A DNA stretch of 64,000 bases from Ichthyophis bannanicus (GCA_033557465.1 CM066031.1:1225221312-1225285311), one strand, 5' to 3'. Counted from the first letter of the stretch, positions 1 to 12,118 are shown. The notes: generated from the sequence alone by a model not told the origin. Made by a program: numbers and translations.

Positions 1-1960
1 AGGCATGTTGAACCATGCTCCTGAGGATTTCAATGACTGAGTGGGCTCCAAGAGACTCTTCTCACAAATAATCACCCAGCTGAGACTCTCCAGGAACTGC
101 ACCACACAGGCTGACACCCAAAATGAATCAGAATGCAACCCAGTTCAGATGGGCCAATCATCCAGATATGGGGAAACACCGATTCCTTGATGCCACCGCC
201 CTGCTGCCACTGCCACCATGACCTTCGATAAGGTCCTTGGGGTGGTGGAGAGGCCAAAGGATAGAGTGGCAAATTGAAAACGAGAGCCAAGCATGATGAA
301 ACAGAGAAAGTATTATTGATACTCATGGATAGGAATGTGGAAATAGGCCTCGGCTAGATCCAGGGATGCCTGGACTATGAATTGTAGAGTCTCTGTCTGG
401 AAGTAGAGGCTCAGGTGGGTGCAGACCCCCTTGAGGTTAAGGATTGGCCATCTTCTTGACTCTTCAAAGTAGATGAAATAGCGGCCTTTGCCTCAACGGG
501 CAGGGGGGACAGCAATAACTGCCCACAGACGAATCAATCTTTCAAGTATGACTTGAATTGTGGCTCTTCCAGCTGCAGAAGCATCTGGTGCAACCCAAAA
601 CATAGCAATATTGAATGGTGGCTAGTACTTAGCAATCCTCTGTGACACAAACCCATTCCTGGAAGAAAGATGCATCTTGCTACCTAATGGCCACATCCTG
701 GGATGGACCCCCAACCCATCATTGTTCTGGACAAGAAATGGCACTTCTGGAAGTGGTAGATTTCCAGGGTCAACAAGCCCCATGAGTTCAGGATTGAATT
801 CCTGAAGAAGAAAGAAGATGGCCTTTCTAGGGTTATACATACAGGGGTTCCGGGAACTCCAAGAATCCAGGTGTAAGGAACAGCAAAATCGGATGGATGC
901 TGAGAAGGAAGATGCACCCATGCACTTCCCAGGCCCCTTGACCTACATTCCAGGAAACAATGAGGTTTGGACTCACCCAAATCCTTAACCAGCTTCTCCA
1001 AGTCCTCTGCAAACTAGGCTTTCCTCTACAGACAAGCTGGGATAACCAGAACTTGGAGGCAGGGTCTGCTGCCCAGTAGCAAAGCCACAGACAGTGTCAC
1101 GTTATTCGCAAAAGAGCAATATCTTTAGCCACCAAGAGGACAAGATCATACATGGCATTTGACAAAAAGGCTGCTGCCAACTTTAAGCAATGGTAGCATC
1201 CTCCAGGGTGAACAACTGAATCTAATGAAGAGCAGCTAAGGTCATCAGATCTGGGCACACAGCCAACTAGAGGAGATGGAGAACAGACTCTTCAGGAGTG
1301 ATGCCATCTTACAATCCAGATAATCTGTTAGGGTTGTACCACCCTCCACTAGGATGATGGTCCACTGCGTGATTGCTGTGACCTGAACATCCGAGGCATG
1401 CTGAACCACGTAGTGCAGTCCTCATGAGGCAAGGCATAAAACTTTGTAAGGACCCTTATTCCCACTCCGAGCAGACCATGCTCTTGACAACCTCTCGAAA
1501 AGGAAAGGCCCTAGTAGACTTTCGAACTCCTATAGGAGGGGGTGTACCTGTGGCACCTATGCCATCACTGGAGGGTCAGACAAACTCAAAACTGAAAACA
1601 CCTGAACAAGTAGAATTGCCAGTTCTCTTTTCTGAAGAGATGGATAATGCTGAAATCATTGTGATCCTCTGAAGATGACAACAACTCGTCATCAAGGATG
1701 GAATCACTGTCCGAGGACTTCGGGTCTCAGCCAATGGAAAGATGATCCCAGTCTCCAGATACCAATCTCTGCTGAGATCACAAGGAGATGGCACTCAGGC
1801 TGGGCTTCAACCCATTACAGCCCCTCTTCAGAGTGTGCAAAAGACAACGACCCAGAGGCTCCAGAATCTGCACTGCCATGCCAGAAGGACAAAGCTTGCT
1901 GCAGAAATGAAAGAACGTTAGGGCGTGCAACCCGGAACCCCAGGAGCTCAATGGTAAGAC
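1..1960 (-). pseudogene. DIRS-type gag/pol remnant (G)
   Basis: A decayed fragment of a DIRS retrotransposon read on the minus strand. Bases about 290-560 align by eye with the start of the RT region of element E (59.2-59.5 kb). Bases about 940-1030 match the conserved gag C-terminal segment found in D and E, encoding a LVKDLxES-like string. Bases about 1090-1170 match the next gag block, and 1640-1720 encode an acidic serine-rich stretch like the middle of other gags. Stops and frameshifts interrupt every frame. The left part lies outside the window and no terminal repeat was found on the right, so the edge near 1,960 is approximate. Assignment to the D/E lineage is inference from similarity. 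Confidence 0.7.
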
Positions 1961-3852
1961 TCAGACCCCCACTCTTGGGGTGGGGGGGGGGGCTTATCGT
2001 CAACCCCTTATGAAAAAGGGAGTAGCCAGTAAATCAAATGCTCGAGCCCAAAACTTGGAGATCATTCCTTGTTTTTGTTTTTTTAAACATCCTTTACATC
2101 CTGCAGCCAAGATGATAGGGCTGGGGCACACACACCCCTTTGCTATGAGAGGGGAGACGACCCTCCAGTGTCACTTCTGAAGCTTCCATATAAGAATTAC
2201 AGAACCCAATTCCAGTGACAATACTCTCCACATTCCACAGAACAGGCAGTACTTCTTGGAATTAGTCATGTGTCTGCGTGAACAATGTGAGACTTAAATG
2301 CTGCTAACAGTTTGGTTTCATCAGCTGAGGGCGCACTGATAATGCACACTGCAGTGCACAATTAAGCCATGCAGGCACTAAAACCACAGGCTATGGTCAT
2401 GCACAGAGAAGGGTACGCACTTAACGTGCACAGCACAGTAGGATGCATTAACACAACTAGCACAGGAGGACGCATAGCTGCCACACACAAGAGGATCATA
2501 GAGGCAGGAAAAACAGTGGGAAAACTTGCATCACACCAGTGGATGACCCGAGTGGCCCAAACCAGACTGATGCACTGCCCAGCGGATGAGGTCGAGTAGC
2601 CCTCACAAACAAGTCAGACAAGGAGGAGACGTAATTTTAGTACTCACCCCTGGGGAGTCCAAGGCAGACAGACCATGCCAGGCCCAATGCTACTCCCCTG
2701 CTGCCAGATACCTCTGAGCAGTCCTCTTTTAATCTTTGGGGAAAAGCTGGGGGAAGGAGGGGGAGGGACACTGAGGGTGTGTGTTTAAAGAATCCTTTTC
2801 CAGACTCCTGGCTGCTCATTGGTCCTTAGCGAGAAGGACACAGAGCTGAATTAATTCCCTCCTCTATATGGCAATACCCAAAAGAGCACTGGTACCTCCA
2901 GTGCTGTGCTCTATTAAGACAGTGCCTCAGGTGGTGAAACATAAGCAAATAAATCTCTCAGAGATCCTTTTTCAGATTTCATCAGAGCTGTAAAAACTTG
3001 CATCCATTATCTTCTGGAGACAAATAGTGGAGTATGCCCCCAGGGGTACTGGCTGTTAATAGCAGTACGATGTCATAAGAAGCCTCTCAAATGTTTCTCT
3101 GTCTCCACATCTGCTGGTAGGGAAACACAATCCACTTGGCTTGATTGGTCTAGCAGGACAATATGAAATACAAATTATTCATTTACAGTTGTGGACACAG
3201 TATAGTACATAATCATGAGCACAGCTACAATCTCTCTTCTCCTCAAGAGTTCCCAATCAAAAGTTTGAATTCATGGAAATTAAGCAGATCTGTCTCTCAT
3301 GTGTCTGTACAATGCAGCATATGCCTGTTGTGCTTTAGAAATAATACTCCTGGGGGAATTCTTCACACAATGTTATACATTTCTGCATACTATATTTATT
3401 TAAACAACTCAGTATAATTGTCTGAGCAGTAATTTAAGCTTCAAAACAGAAAAGTTCTTACTCAAAGATGCAAAATTTTAACATTTTTGGTGCAGATTTT
3501 CCCCAGGAGTACATTTTCCGTTTTCAGCAATTCTATTCTAGTAATTTATGGCATCCCAAGGGAGCTTCAAACTGTTTTAGCTGCCAATATAGTGGTATTC
3601 CTAGTTGTTGCTACAAATGACTTTCTGGCTCCACAGAATACCAAATGAAAATCCTTGTAATTCAGAAGCCCTAATCATAAGGGGATAGAAGTAAAGATGG
3701 GTATCTTTTATTTTGTGAGCAGCGCTGGATTTACCGTTTAGGGACAGTTTCTCCAGGGGTTCTCAAAGCCCAGGTTGAATGGGATGTGTGTTTGTGATTG
3801 TGTGCTTTGGGTCATGGGGAGTTTTATGGATGGTGGGGGTTGTGATGGATGG
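1961..3852. other. Unannotated spacer
   Basis: No recognisable gene. It contains a G12 run near 1,980-1,992 and otherwise mixed-composition DNA. The short open frames here show no family motifs. It could include the 5' end of remnant G, but no terminal repeat could be matched. Confidence 0.5.
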
Positions 3853-4060
3853 GATATAAGAACATAAGATATGCCATACTGGGTCAGACCAAGGTCCATC
3901 AAGCTCAGGGATCCTGTTTCCAACAGTGGCCAATTTAGGTCATACGTACCTAGCAGTTTCCCCAAAAGACACAGGTTCCAAAATGCTAGTATTGGGTCAA
4001 GCATTGATATCCTAGGTCCCTTCTTAATAATGGTTTATGGGCTTTGTTTTGGAGGAAGGT
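3853..4060 (-). mobile_element. CR1-type LINE 3' end
   Basis: On the minus strand this is the non-coding 3' tail of a CR1-like LINE. It has the characteristic 'TGGTCTGACCCAGTATGGC' phrase followed by TCTTATGTTCTTAT. The same phrase ends the CR1 copies at 5.6, 40.4 and 62.5 kb. Only the 3' UTR remains, a severe 5' truncation typical of target-primed reverse transcription. No target-site duplication was located. Confidence 0.85.
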
Positions 4061-4796
4061 TGGTTTGCTTGGCTTTTGCTTGATGAACCAAATGTGTGTT
4101 TCTTGTTGCCTTATATGGGCTTGATGCTTGGCGTGGAGAAAGGGGCATTTTTCGCGTCATCAAAATGTTAGGCTGGTGATATGGGAGCTGGTAAATAAGA
4201 TGCCAGTTGAGACTGGTATGTTTTTCCTCTGTTTTTCTTTGTTTGAGGGTTCTTTATAGAGGCATTTGTTCTCTTGACGGTACTGTTTTTTAAGTTGATT
4301 TTTGTTTTCTCTCTCTTTTCTTCTGTAGTGACGTGTGCACGGTTTGGGTGGGGTTTTCCCTGAAGAAACTTTTCCAGCGAAACGCTTGGGCAGCCCATGT
4401 GTGGTGTCAGGTTTGCTTCCCCTGTAACATCGTTTAACTGTGTGTGGGTCCAAATGGTGTGCTTGGTTAAAATGTAACAGTGATGTGTTCTCACCACTGA
4501 GATAAGCACTTTTTGTGCTATGTTTTTGTCAGTTTAAAGCTTGTTTTGTGAATTTTTGTTGTTTTGTAAAATAAGAGAAAAAGAAAAAAAATTGAAGATT
4601 GTTTTAAGGGCTGGAAGGAGGTTTTTATGGGCCTATGACGTGTTGGAAGGTATGCTTCATGGGGTTGAAGCTTGTTTTGTATTACCTTGGATTCTGAGGC
4701 TCATTTTCTTCCTTCTTGCTTTTAAACTTTGTCAGTACCTGATGTGAGGTTTGGTAGTTTGGTGGAGTGATTATATATATATTGTCTAATCATAAG
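4061..4796. other. AT/T-rich spacer
   Basis: No gene recognised. T-rich DNA with homopolymer-like stretches and a short (TA)n run near 4,770-4,780. Confidence 0.5.
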
Positions 4797-5245
4797 GCAG
4801 CAGATCACTCTCCCCCTCCCACACACACAGACACATCCCTCTCCCTGAGGTCATATCATTCTTCATCACGCTCTCATCTTTACCCCAATGCACATCCCCC
4901 AGTTGTACATCAATCCTTCCCCACATACATCCCTCTACCCAGTCTCCTCCCCACACTCACACCCCTCTTCCCTCTGTTTCATTCAGCTTATCTCCCACCC
5001 TACATGTTCCTTTACCCTTTGTATTCCACATCTCATTTCCCAATTACACCCGCATCCCTTACCCCCATCTCCCACAGGTCATCTTCACAAACCCCCAATC
5101 CATCCCTTTATCCAAGTTTTCTCCAACTCATCTTTCCACTCCCATGTACCCTTAATCTCTTGCCTCTTTTATTAAGTCCCTTCTCTCTCCAAATTCTCTG
5201 TTCTCTTCCTATCTTGTTCACTTCCCAACATTGTCATTTTTCTCT
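4797..5245 (+). repeat. Polypyrimidine low-complexity tract
   Basis: About 450 bases in which the plus strand is overwhelmingly C and T with scattered A and very few G (for example CTCCCCACACTCACACCCC). It begins with a CA-rich stretch at 4,820-4,835. The open frames across it are compositional artefacts. Such asymmetric tracts can be remnants of degenerate microsatellites or can adopt triplex structures; nothing here distinguishes these. Confidence 0.75.
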
Positions 5246-5602
5246 CAAGTATGAGCTGCAAGGTACCTGAAATACTCTATTGTTCTCAAAGTCTTACAAC
5301 AATTGCACAGGACGTCTACACCATGTGGATCACTCTTTGCAAGACTCATCTGGTGCTAGAAAATGGCAGTGCATACACCCTAACCAAGGCTCCACCTCCT
5401 AGCAGCTTTAAAAAAAATTTCATAGAAAGAAGCATATTCTGTACCATGGGAATTTTGTGCAAATTCTGTATTGTGCAGGATTCCCTCAGGAGTGAAATAA
5501 GTAGTAGCAGTACATCTGAGGTTAGCCACATGCACAGTGGTAAGAGAGAAAGGGTAGGGATTCTCTTAGTTTGCATCTCCTCTTCTAATCGCAACTCTTT
5601 AC

Positions 5603-6432
5603 GCTTTAAGAACATAAGAACATAAGAATTGCCATACTACGTCAGACCAAGGTCCATCAAGCCCAGTATCCCGTTTCCAACAGTGGCCAATCTAGTTCAC
5701 AAGTACCTAGCAGTTTCCCCAAAAGATAGGTTCCACAAAGCTTGTATTGGGTCAAGCAGTGATATCCTGGGTCCCTTTTAATAAAAGTCTATGGACCTTT
5801 CCTCCAGGAACTTGTCCAAACCTTTTTTAAACACAGCTACACTAACAGCTTTTACTACATCCTCGGGAACAAATTCCAGAGTTTGATTACACGATGAGTG
5901 AAAAAAATATTTCCTCTTTTTAATCTTGAATTGTTTACCCTGTAGCTTCATTGCATGTCCCCTAGTTCTTTTTTATATTATGGTGACGTAAACAATCGAT
6001 CTACATTTACCCGTTCCACTGCATTCATTAATTTATAGACCTCTATCATATCTCCTCTAAGCCGTCTCTTTTCCAAGTTAAAGAGCCCTAACCTTTTTAG
6101 CCTCTCTTCATAGGGGTATCCTTCCATCCCCTTTACCATTTTGGTGGCTCTTCTCTGAACCTTTTCTAATAACGCTATATCCTTTTTAAGATATGGCGAC
6201 CAGAACTGCACACAATACTCAAGGTGGGGTCGTACCATGGAACGATACAGAGGCATTATAATAGCCTTTGTTTTATTTTCCATTCCTTTCCTTATGATAC
6301 CTAGCATTCTATTTGCTCTCTTGGCCGCCGCTGCACACTGGGCGGAGGGTTTTAACATGTTATCCACAATGACGCCTAAATCTTTTTCCTGGGTGGTGTA
6401 TTTTCTATGTAAATAGTAGCTTATGGTCATGC
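5603..6432 (-). pseudogene. CR1-type LINE ORF2 C-terminus and 3' end
   Basis: A 5'-truncated CR1 LINE on the minus strand. An open frame (6,430 to 5,978; 150 codons) encodes the region after the reverse-transcriptase core, with the CR1 hallmarks DLGVIVD, MVRPHLEYCVQFW, LEKVQRRATKMVKG and LEKRRLRGDMIEVYK. It ends prematurely; the rest of the C-terminus and the 3' UTR follow in broken frames to about 5,603. There the (TTCTTATG)n-like end reads 'TTCTTATGTTCTTATG'. The RT catalytic domain is absent, so the copy is dead. Confidence 0.9.
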
Positions 6433-6435
6433 TTT

Positions 6436-7503
6436 AGGATCAGCTAAAATAATTCCCAGGTGGAAGATAACATGCTAATACAATCATTTGAAGACCAAAA
6501 CAGTAATATGTTGATGTGTAATGCCGAGAACGGCCCTAAGTGACCAGCACATTAACTTCATTATGACACCACCCCCCCCCCCCCTCCAAGGAACAGCTGC
6601 AAACACATATGCCTAGTAGCAGTACAGTCCCCAGAAATAAAGAGGCCTGGCACAGATGTGGGCTGCTAGAGAAATGAGAAGTGGGTATTAGCACTGGCAC
6701 TGGGGCTAGGACCTTCGCCCTAAATCCACCTTCTCCTGTACAGTATCTATCTCCAATATTATTCTCAGAAAAAGATTTGCTTCTCCCTGGTCTAGTGGTA
6801 TCAGTTTGTACAAGAATGATCCAAAATCCTTAGTAATATATGAAGCTCAATAAGCATGCTTATTTCTGTGCAATACTCTTATCTATAACATTGTACAGAT
6901 CCAGGTAACAGAACATCCCTGCTCTGTGGAATCTGCAATCTGCAATAAGAGGCACAGACCAGGACAAGCAGTGGCATAAATTCCTCTCAAGCAGACCCTG
7001 CAGTGTGGAGGGGGGAGCTCTAGGAAGAAAGAGTGCCCACACAGTGGCATGTCCCTCCCCCCCCCCCTCGCGTGCGGCAACTTTAACTTGATTGACACGC
7101 TGCCTCCACTCCAGACACAGTGGCTGTCACCTTCAGAGCCGAGGTTTCACAACAGAGGCATCAAGAAACTTTGGTCTGGGAAGTTACAGCTGCCAGGCCT
7201 GGAGTGGAGGCAGAATGACAAACAAATTAAAGTAAGTTTGCCATGCATGGGGGAGGAGAGGCATGACAAATACAACTACAACAATAGGGGACCCTCAGAA
7301 AATTTTGTTTAGGGGCCTCTCATTAGAGCTTTCGACACTGGCCAAACAGGCTTCAGAAAACACATTTAATACAGTAAATAATTAAAATCTACAGGGCTAT
7401 GATTGGTTTTTAGCTTCAGTTAAATATGTTTAAAAATGAATTCTGAAGTTTCCAAGTGTCATTGACTAGGCATTTTACCACATCATATCCCTTGAGACCC
7501 ACC
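6436..7503. other. Unannotated spacer with C-runs
   Basis: No gene recognised. It has poly-C runs near 6,570-6,585 and 7,058-7,069. Confidence 0.5.
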
Positions 7504-8148
7504 TGTAAAGTGGATCTTTTTTTTTTTTTTTTTATTGATTTTAATCATAATACGTGATCAATATACATAAACAGGTCAATCAAGGCAAAACAATATAAGG
7601 AACCTTTCACAAAATAAACAAGAAACAAAACAAGTGATAAAGTCCACATCAAGAGAGAGCATATCAAAATTAATAAGGATAACACAAGCAAGGAAAACCA
7701 AACCCTATTCTACTAGGGCCACAAAATAAAAGGTGATATCTTAATTACCGGAGCCACCTCCAACTACAACCTGTCTGTCCTGCAAAAATTTTTCCAGATG
7801 TGTAATATCTGTAAATATATAGGAATTTTCCTCGTGACCAATAACACATTTGCATGGAAATCTCAAAAAGAAAGTGGTCTCTAGGGCCAAAACACGAGGT
7901 TTCAATGCAAGAAATTGTCGCCTGCGCAACTGAGTAGCACAGGCCACATCTGGAAACACATAGATAACCTGTCCACAAAATCTTACAGCATTTATTGAAG
8001 ATTCTTCTGATACAATTACTTTGAGGTCCACTTTGTTAGTCTCCTTTTCAAATGTCTTAGTTAAACAACGTATCCTGAAAGCATATTTCAAAGCTAAGGC
8101 GGCTAAATTTTGTGGACAGGTTATCTATGTGTTTGTAAAGTGGATCTT
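7504..8148 (-). mobile_element. Retroposed L1-type ORF1 copy with TSD
   Basis: An LINE-mediated insertion read on the minus strand. From 5' to 3' it holds a short inverted segment (about 8,107-8,133), a 5'-truncated ORF1, a 3' UTR of about 210 bases, an AATAAA-like signal and poly(A), seen as T18 at 7,517-7,535. It is flanked by a direct repeat TGTAAAGTGGATC at 7,504-7,516 and 8,134-8,146, extended by TT on both sides. The ORF1 is followed directly by the 3' UTR with no ORF2. A second copy with the same ORF1-to-UTR junction lies at 51.4-52.96 kb. The duplication and poly(A) are read directly; the L1-type mechanism is established for this family. Confidence 0.9.
7741..8091 (-). pseudogene. L1/Tx1-type ORF1 protein, C-terminal part
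   Basis: 116 codons open. The protein carries the C-terminal half of an amphibian L1/Tx1-like ORF1 protein, recognisable by QVIYVFPDVA..TQLRRRQF and the strongly conserved FFLRFPCKCVI near its end. These proteins bind the element's RNA as a nucleic-acid chaperone. The N-terminal coiled-coil and RRM-like part is missing through 5' truncation. No RT follows. Because the insertion has a clean TSD and poly(A), it is a retrocopy and not a functional gene. Confidence 0.85.
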
Positions 8149-8890
8149 AAGAACAGTTTAGCATTTTATTTATAGAGCAATCTTGTACTTCCCTGTGGCA
8201 ACTTTATTATCCATCAGCCAGGAGAGAGGCTACCTGGCTGGAGACTACTTTCAGAGAAAGCGTATGTTGCTTGTTGGTAAATCAGCAAGAAAATTCTTCT
8301 CCAGTTTCACTACACACAGACATTTAGCTTGGTGCCACCTTCATTAGTTTGAGGGTCTAATTTTAAAGTATCAGCATGTTCAAACAGGTTGGAAAGACTG
8401 GCAATAATTCTCACTGGATTTCTTTATAGACAGCCCAAGGCACTGGTCCTACTTAAGAAGAGAAGTTAAGTTGTGATAATAAGGTAGAATGCTTTAAAAA
8501 GCTAAGATATAGATCATCCTACCTGTCAACATTAGTAAACTCTGATATATATAACACATAATTATCCTAAACTGCCAGAATTCTGGATGAAGCCTAGAAA
8601 ACCTCTAGAGTCATATGACTTTTCAAAGAGAGAGAAACATAAAAAGCACACAGTAGATGCATTCAAGAGTAGCTTAGGTGCCATTTATTGCTGTGGGCAC
8701 TGCTGCTGTCTCAGATCATTTTTCCTTGAAGTATACAGATATGGCACAGGTACAAAGAGCATGAAGATCTAGACTGCAAAATATGGAGCTAGTTTGAATA
8801 TCAGGTTTGCAGCTTGAAGATTTATTTATCCAGAGAGATCAGACTTTTGCAAGGCTACATACCCTAAATTCTTGCATTGTCTACCTTCCT
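8149..8890. other. Unannotated spacer
   Basis: AT-rich DNA with no recognised gene. A C-run lies just beyond, at 8,891-8,904. Confidence 0.5.
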
Positions 8891-8904
8891 CCCCCCCCCC
8901 CCCC

Positions 8905-9250
8905 AAGTGCTGACTCAAGAACTTCAGAATTCTCCCTGTACACCTTGGACTGCAGACGTACCCTTCTATACTACCTTCAAGCAACCAAAGTCCTAAGAAA
9001 AACATCCCAAATTGTTGTCACTTATAATCCTGCACACATTGGCAATCCAGCTTCTAAAAGAGCCTTGTCCTTATGGCTGACTGTATTAAATTTCTGTTTT
9101 AATGTAGAAAATCATCAGCCCCCAGGCACGGTGGGCCCACATCAGTCAAGAGCCAAGACAGCTTAAGCAGTAAACTTAAGAGCTGTTCCCTTACAAGAAA
9201 TCTGCACATCTGCAGCTTGTAAGTCTGTCCACACTTTTGCAAACATTACA
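8905..9250 (+). pseudogene. DIRS tyrosine recombinase fragment (H)
   Basis: The plus strand encodes the C-terminal half of a DIRS tyrosine recombinase. LYTLDCRRTLLYYLQ, QIVVTYNPAHIGNPASKR and ALSLWL align with LHTLDCRRALNFYLD, NKLGLPVSKR and TLSIWV of element A. The H-x-x-R motif is reduced to PHQSRAKTA, where the His spacing survives, and a later frame encodes the HTFA part of the active-site Tyr block. It is the only DIRS fragment in the window on the plus strand. No terminal repeats adjoin it. Stops after AKTA show decay. Confidence 0.8.
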
Positions 9251-9819
9251 CAGGTCTGCGACTAAAAAGCTGTTTGATTATTTTCATCTAATTTCCATGT
9301 ATTTTGGTGTGCTGAAAACAAATATTGAAAAAACTCCTAGACGTCATGATTTGCCACAACATGCAAAATTGTCTTCAAATTTATCAAATGTTTTCAAATT
9401 ACTATTAATTAATTCAAAATACTATTAATTAATTCACATAAGTGCATTTAAAATATAAAATGGCAAAAAAACCTTAAAGGGGTTGTCCGAGTTATGTAAA
9501 AAAAAAATATAGCACTGTAAATCTGATGGTCAGCAATATATACATAAGCTAAGCAAGTTTTAAGTCCGTGCTTCTAATGGTAGAAGGGGTTAATCTTTCC
9601 TGAAGAATCCAGTGGGAGGGAGACACAGGGCAGATAGCAGCAGCTCCGGTCAGTGCAGGGGGGCGTGGCCAGCACTGTGACATCTCGTGTACAGACATAG
9701 AGCTGCTCTCTCCTGCATGCCACACTTGTGCACAAATCATCATCAGGTTCTTGGTTCTAGGCTGTTCACACTTTTTCATCGCAATTCATGTTAGCTCGTC
9801 ATTCTTCAACCGTTATGTT
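9251..9819. other. Spacer upstream of transposase-like gene
   Basis: AT-rich DNA. A short tandem duplication of about 18 bases, TACTATTAATTAATTCA, occupies 9,399-9,436. A GGGGTTGTCC sequence at 9,479-9,488 could mark the left end of the following element, but no convincing inverted partner was found after the gene. Confidence 0.45.
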
Positions 9820-11503
9820 ATGGCTCCGCGAAAGTGTATTAATTCGCCAGACAGTTTCTGTTTCATCTGTGGTGAATATACAGTGTTGAAGCAACAGCAG
9901 AACATTACAGACTTTGTGAAAAAAGTATACTTTGCATACTTTGGACTAAAAATTGGAGATGAAGATAAAGTCTGGGTGCCTCATAAAGTGTGCAAACAGT
10001 GTATTGAGGACCTCCGAAACTGGTTCAAGGGTAAGACAAAATCTTTCCGTTATGGGATTCCTATGGTATGGCGAGAGCAAAAGAACCATAGTGACGACTG
10101 TTACTTTTGTTCATGCGATGTGAAAGGGTTTAATTCCAAATGGAAGCATTCCATTTCATACCCCAATCTTCACTCGGCAATTCGTCCCATCCCCCATGGC
10201 ACAGATATACCAGTACCCAAGCCCCCTGCTACCTTGGAAGAGATACCTAGCTCCGATGAAGGTGAAGTCATACCTGAACCAGATGACAAATCAAGTTCTG
10301 ACTTTGAAGATGATACAAGACCAAAATTGTTTTCACAGGAGGAGATGAATGCTTTGGTAAGAGACTTGAATCTTCCCAAAGATGCCGCTGAGTTACTCGG
10401 ATCAAGGCTGAAAAGCAGGAATTTATTGTTGCCAGGAGTATCATCTTCATGGTTCAGACATCGTGAAAAGGAGTTCGTTCCTTACTTCGCCCAGGAAGAC
10501 AAGTTGGTTTATTGCATCGATGTCGAAGGTCTGATGGGTCAATTTAAAATCCAATATGATTCAGAGCAATGGCGTCTTTTTATAGATTCTTCAAAAAGAA
10601 GTCTCAAAGCAGTTTTACTCTACAACGGTTTTTATGCTTCCATACCTGTAGGTCATTCCCTACACTTAAAGGAAACCTACGAGAACTTGGAATTCGTTCT
10701 TCGTAAACTTAAATATGAAGACAATGGTTGGCAAGTGTGTGGAGACTTGAAGGTCTTGTGCATGCTGCTCGGGCAACAAGCTGTGTATACCAAATATCCT
10801 TGTTTTCTGTGTCTATGGGACAGTCGAGACCGACAAAATCACTGGACCAAGAAGAGTTGGCAGCCGAGGGTGCTAACATTCAGTGAAAAAAATGTCCTCC
10901 GAGAAACTTTGGTACCTTCCCATAAAGTTCTTCTACCACCTCTCCACATAAAATTGGGATTGATGAAGTTATTCGTAAAATCACTTCCAAGAGATGGAGA
11001 ATGCTTCAAATACTTGGTCACCAAGTTTCCAGGCCTGTCGGAGGCAAAATTGAAGGAAGGTGTGTTCGTCGGACCAGACATTAGAAGGCTTATAGTTGAT
11101 CAAGAGTTTGTCAATAACCATGACAGATCCTCAAAAAGAAGGGTGGATTGCATTTAAAAAAGTCGTACAGAAAGTTTTAGGCAATAACAAAGATCCTCAC
11201 TACAAAAAGATCGCCGGATGAATGCTGAAAGCATTTCAAGCTTTAGATTGCCTGATGAGTTTGAAAGTGCATTTCCTCCAGTCCCACCTTGACTACTTTC
11301 CTGAAAATTTGGGAGCTGTGAGTGAGGAACAAGGTGAACGATTCCACCAAGACATTAAAGAGATGGAAAGGAGATACCAGGGAAAATGGAGCATTACAAT
11401 GATGGCAGACTACTGTTGGATGCTTCAGAGAGGCATTCCAGATGCTACTTACAAGCGTAAATGCACCAAGAGGAGCCTCACAAGGAAGAAGAATCGAGTT
11501 TAG
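9820..11503 (+). pseudogene. Transposase-like gene, broken
   Basis: Intronless gene of about 560 codons, starting MAPRKC (an in-frame upstream ATG at 9,751 gives a longer, less likely start). The N-terminus has zinc-binding pairs (CFICGEY, CKQC, CYFC). An acidic linker follows near residues 140-180. Then come LFIDSSKRSLKAVL (about residue 255), VCGDLKVL (about 307), a C-x2-C motif CFLCLWDSR and, after the breaks, EEQGERFHQDIKEMERRY. The Asp, Asp and Glu in these blocks could be a DDE triad with a C-x2-C insertion, as in hAT-like cut-and-paste transposases; that is inference. I recall similar uncharacterised proteins in arthropods and cnidarians but cannot name the superfamily. One frameshift lies near 11,112-11,119 and one TGA at 11,219-11,221. 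Confidence 0.65.
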
Positions 11504-12118
11504 TGTGTGTAGGTGAGCTCATTTCAGTTCAAAAAAGGATTTTTATGAAAATATTGTAATGAAACTTTAATTTTATAAGTCTATTTCCATTTATTTTGAG
11601 GTATTGCCTTATTTAACATAGTTACCTAAATTGTCAGGAAATGTGATGTCCTATGACAAAATGGAGGTCATTTTCGGATTCAGCGCACCAAGAAACATAA
11701 AGAGTACGTGGAATAACCAAAACAGCTCTCGAAAAAAAAATTTTGCAGACCTGTGTTACTTGTCTGGACCAAACTTCCAGTGAATTCGGAAAAGCGGTCC
11801 AGAAAAATCTCTTTGTTGCTCAACTTCTGCCTCCACCCAGAATACTACTTGGCAATGAGCAGGACCGGGCCCTACCATTAGGCAAACTAGGTGGTTGCCT
11901 AGGATACAAGCTTCTGGGGAATGGCAAAGAGAAGGGCATTCACAGTTAAACAAGAGATTCTGACAGCCAGAGAGGGCAAAAAGCATAAGATTTTCCTAGG
12001 GCACCAATACCTGAAACCAGCTGTGGCTCCGGCCCTGGTCATGAGAAACAGAAATAAGCACAGCTCCAAGCTCTGGTGTCACCAGTGAGTGAGATATATT
12101 ATTCTCCTGGTCTACAGA
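11504..12118. other. Spacer downstream of transposase-like gene
   Basis: No gene recognised. The tail at 11,730-11,780 has an A9 run next to TTTTGCAGACC. The stretch 11,860-11,915 resembles short dispersed repeats of the 'ATTAGGCAAACTAGG' type. Confidence 0.4.

Noticed and set aside
1..1412. Repeat between AGGCATGTTGAACCATG at the start and AGGCATGCTGAACCACG at 1,396
   Set aside because: The similarity covers only about 17 bases and does not extend, so chance or shared DIRS decay cannot be excluded.
4767..5270. 167-codon open frame rich in Ser, Pro and His
   Set aside because: It arises from the polypyrimidine tract and has no start context or homology.
9479..11790. Terminal inverted repeats around the transposase-like gene
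   Set aside because: GGGGTTGTCC on the left and CTTGTCTGGACC on the right share only a few bases in inverted order; not convincing.
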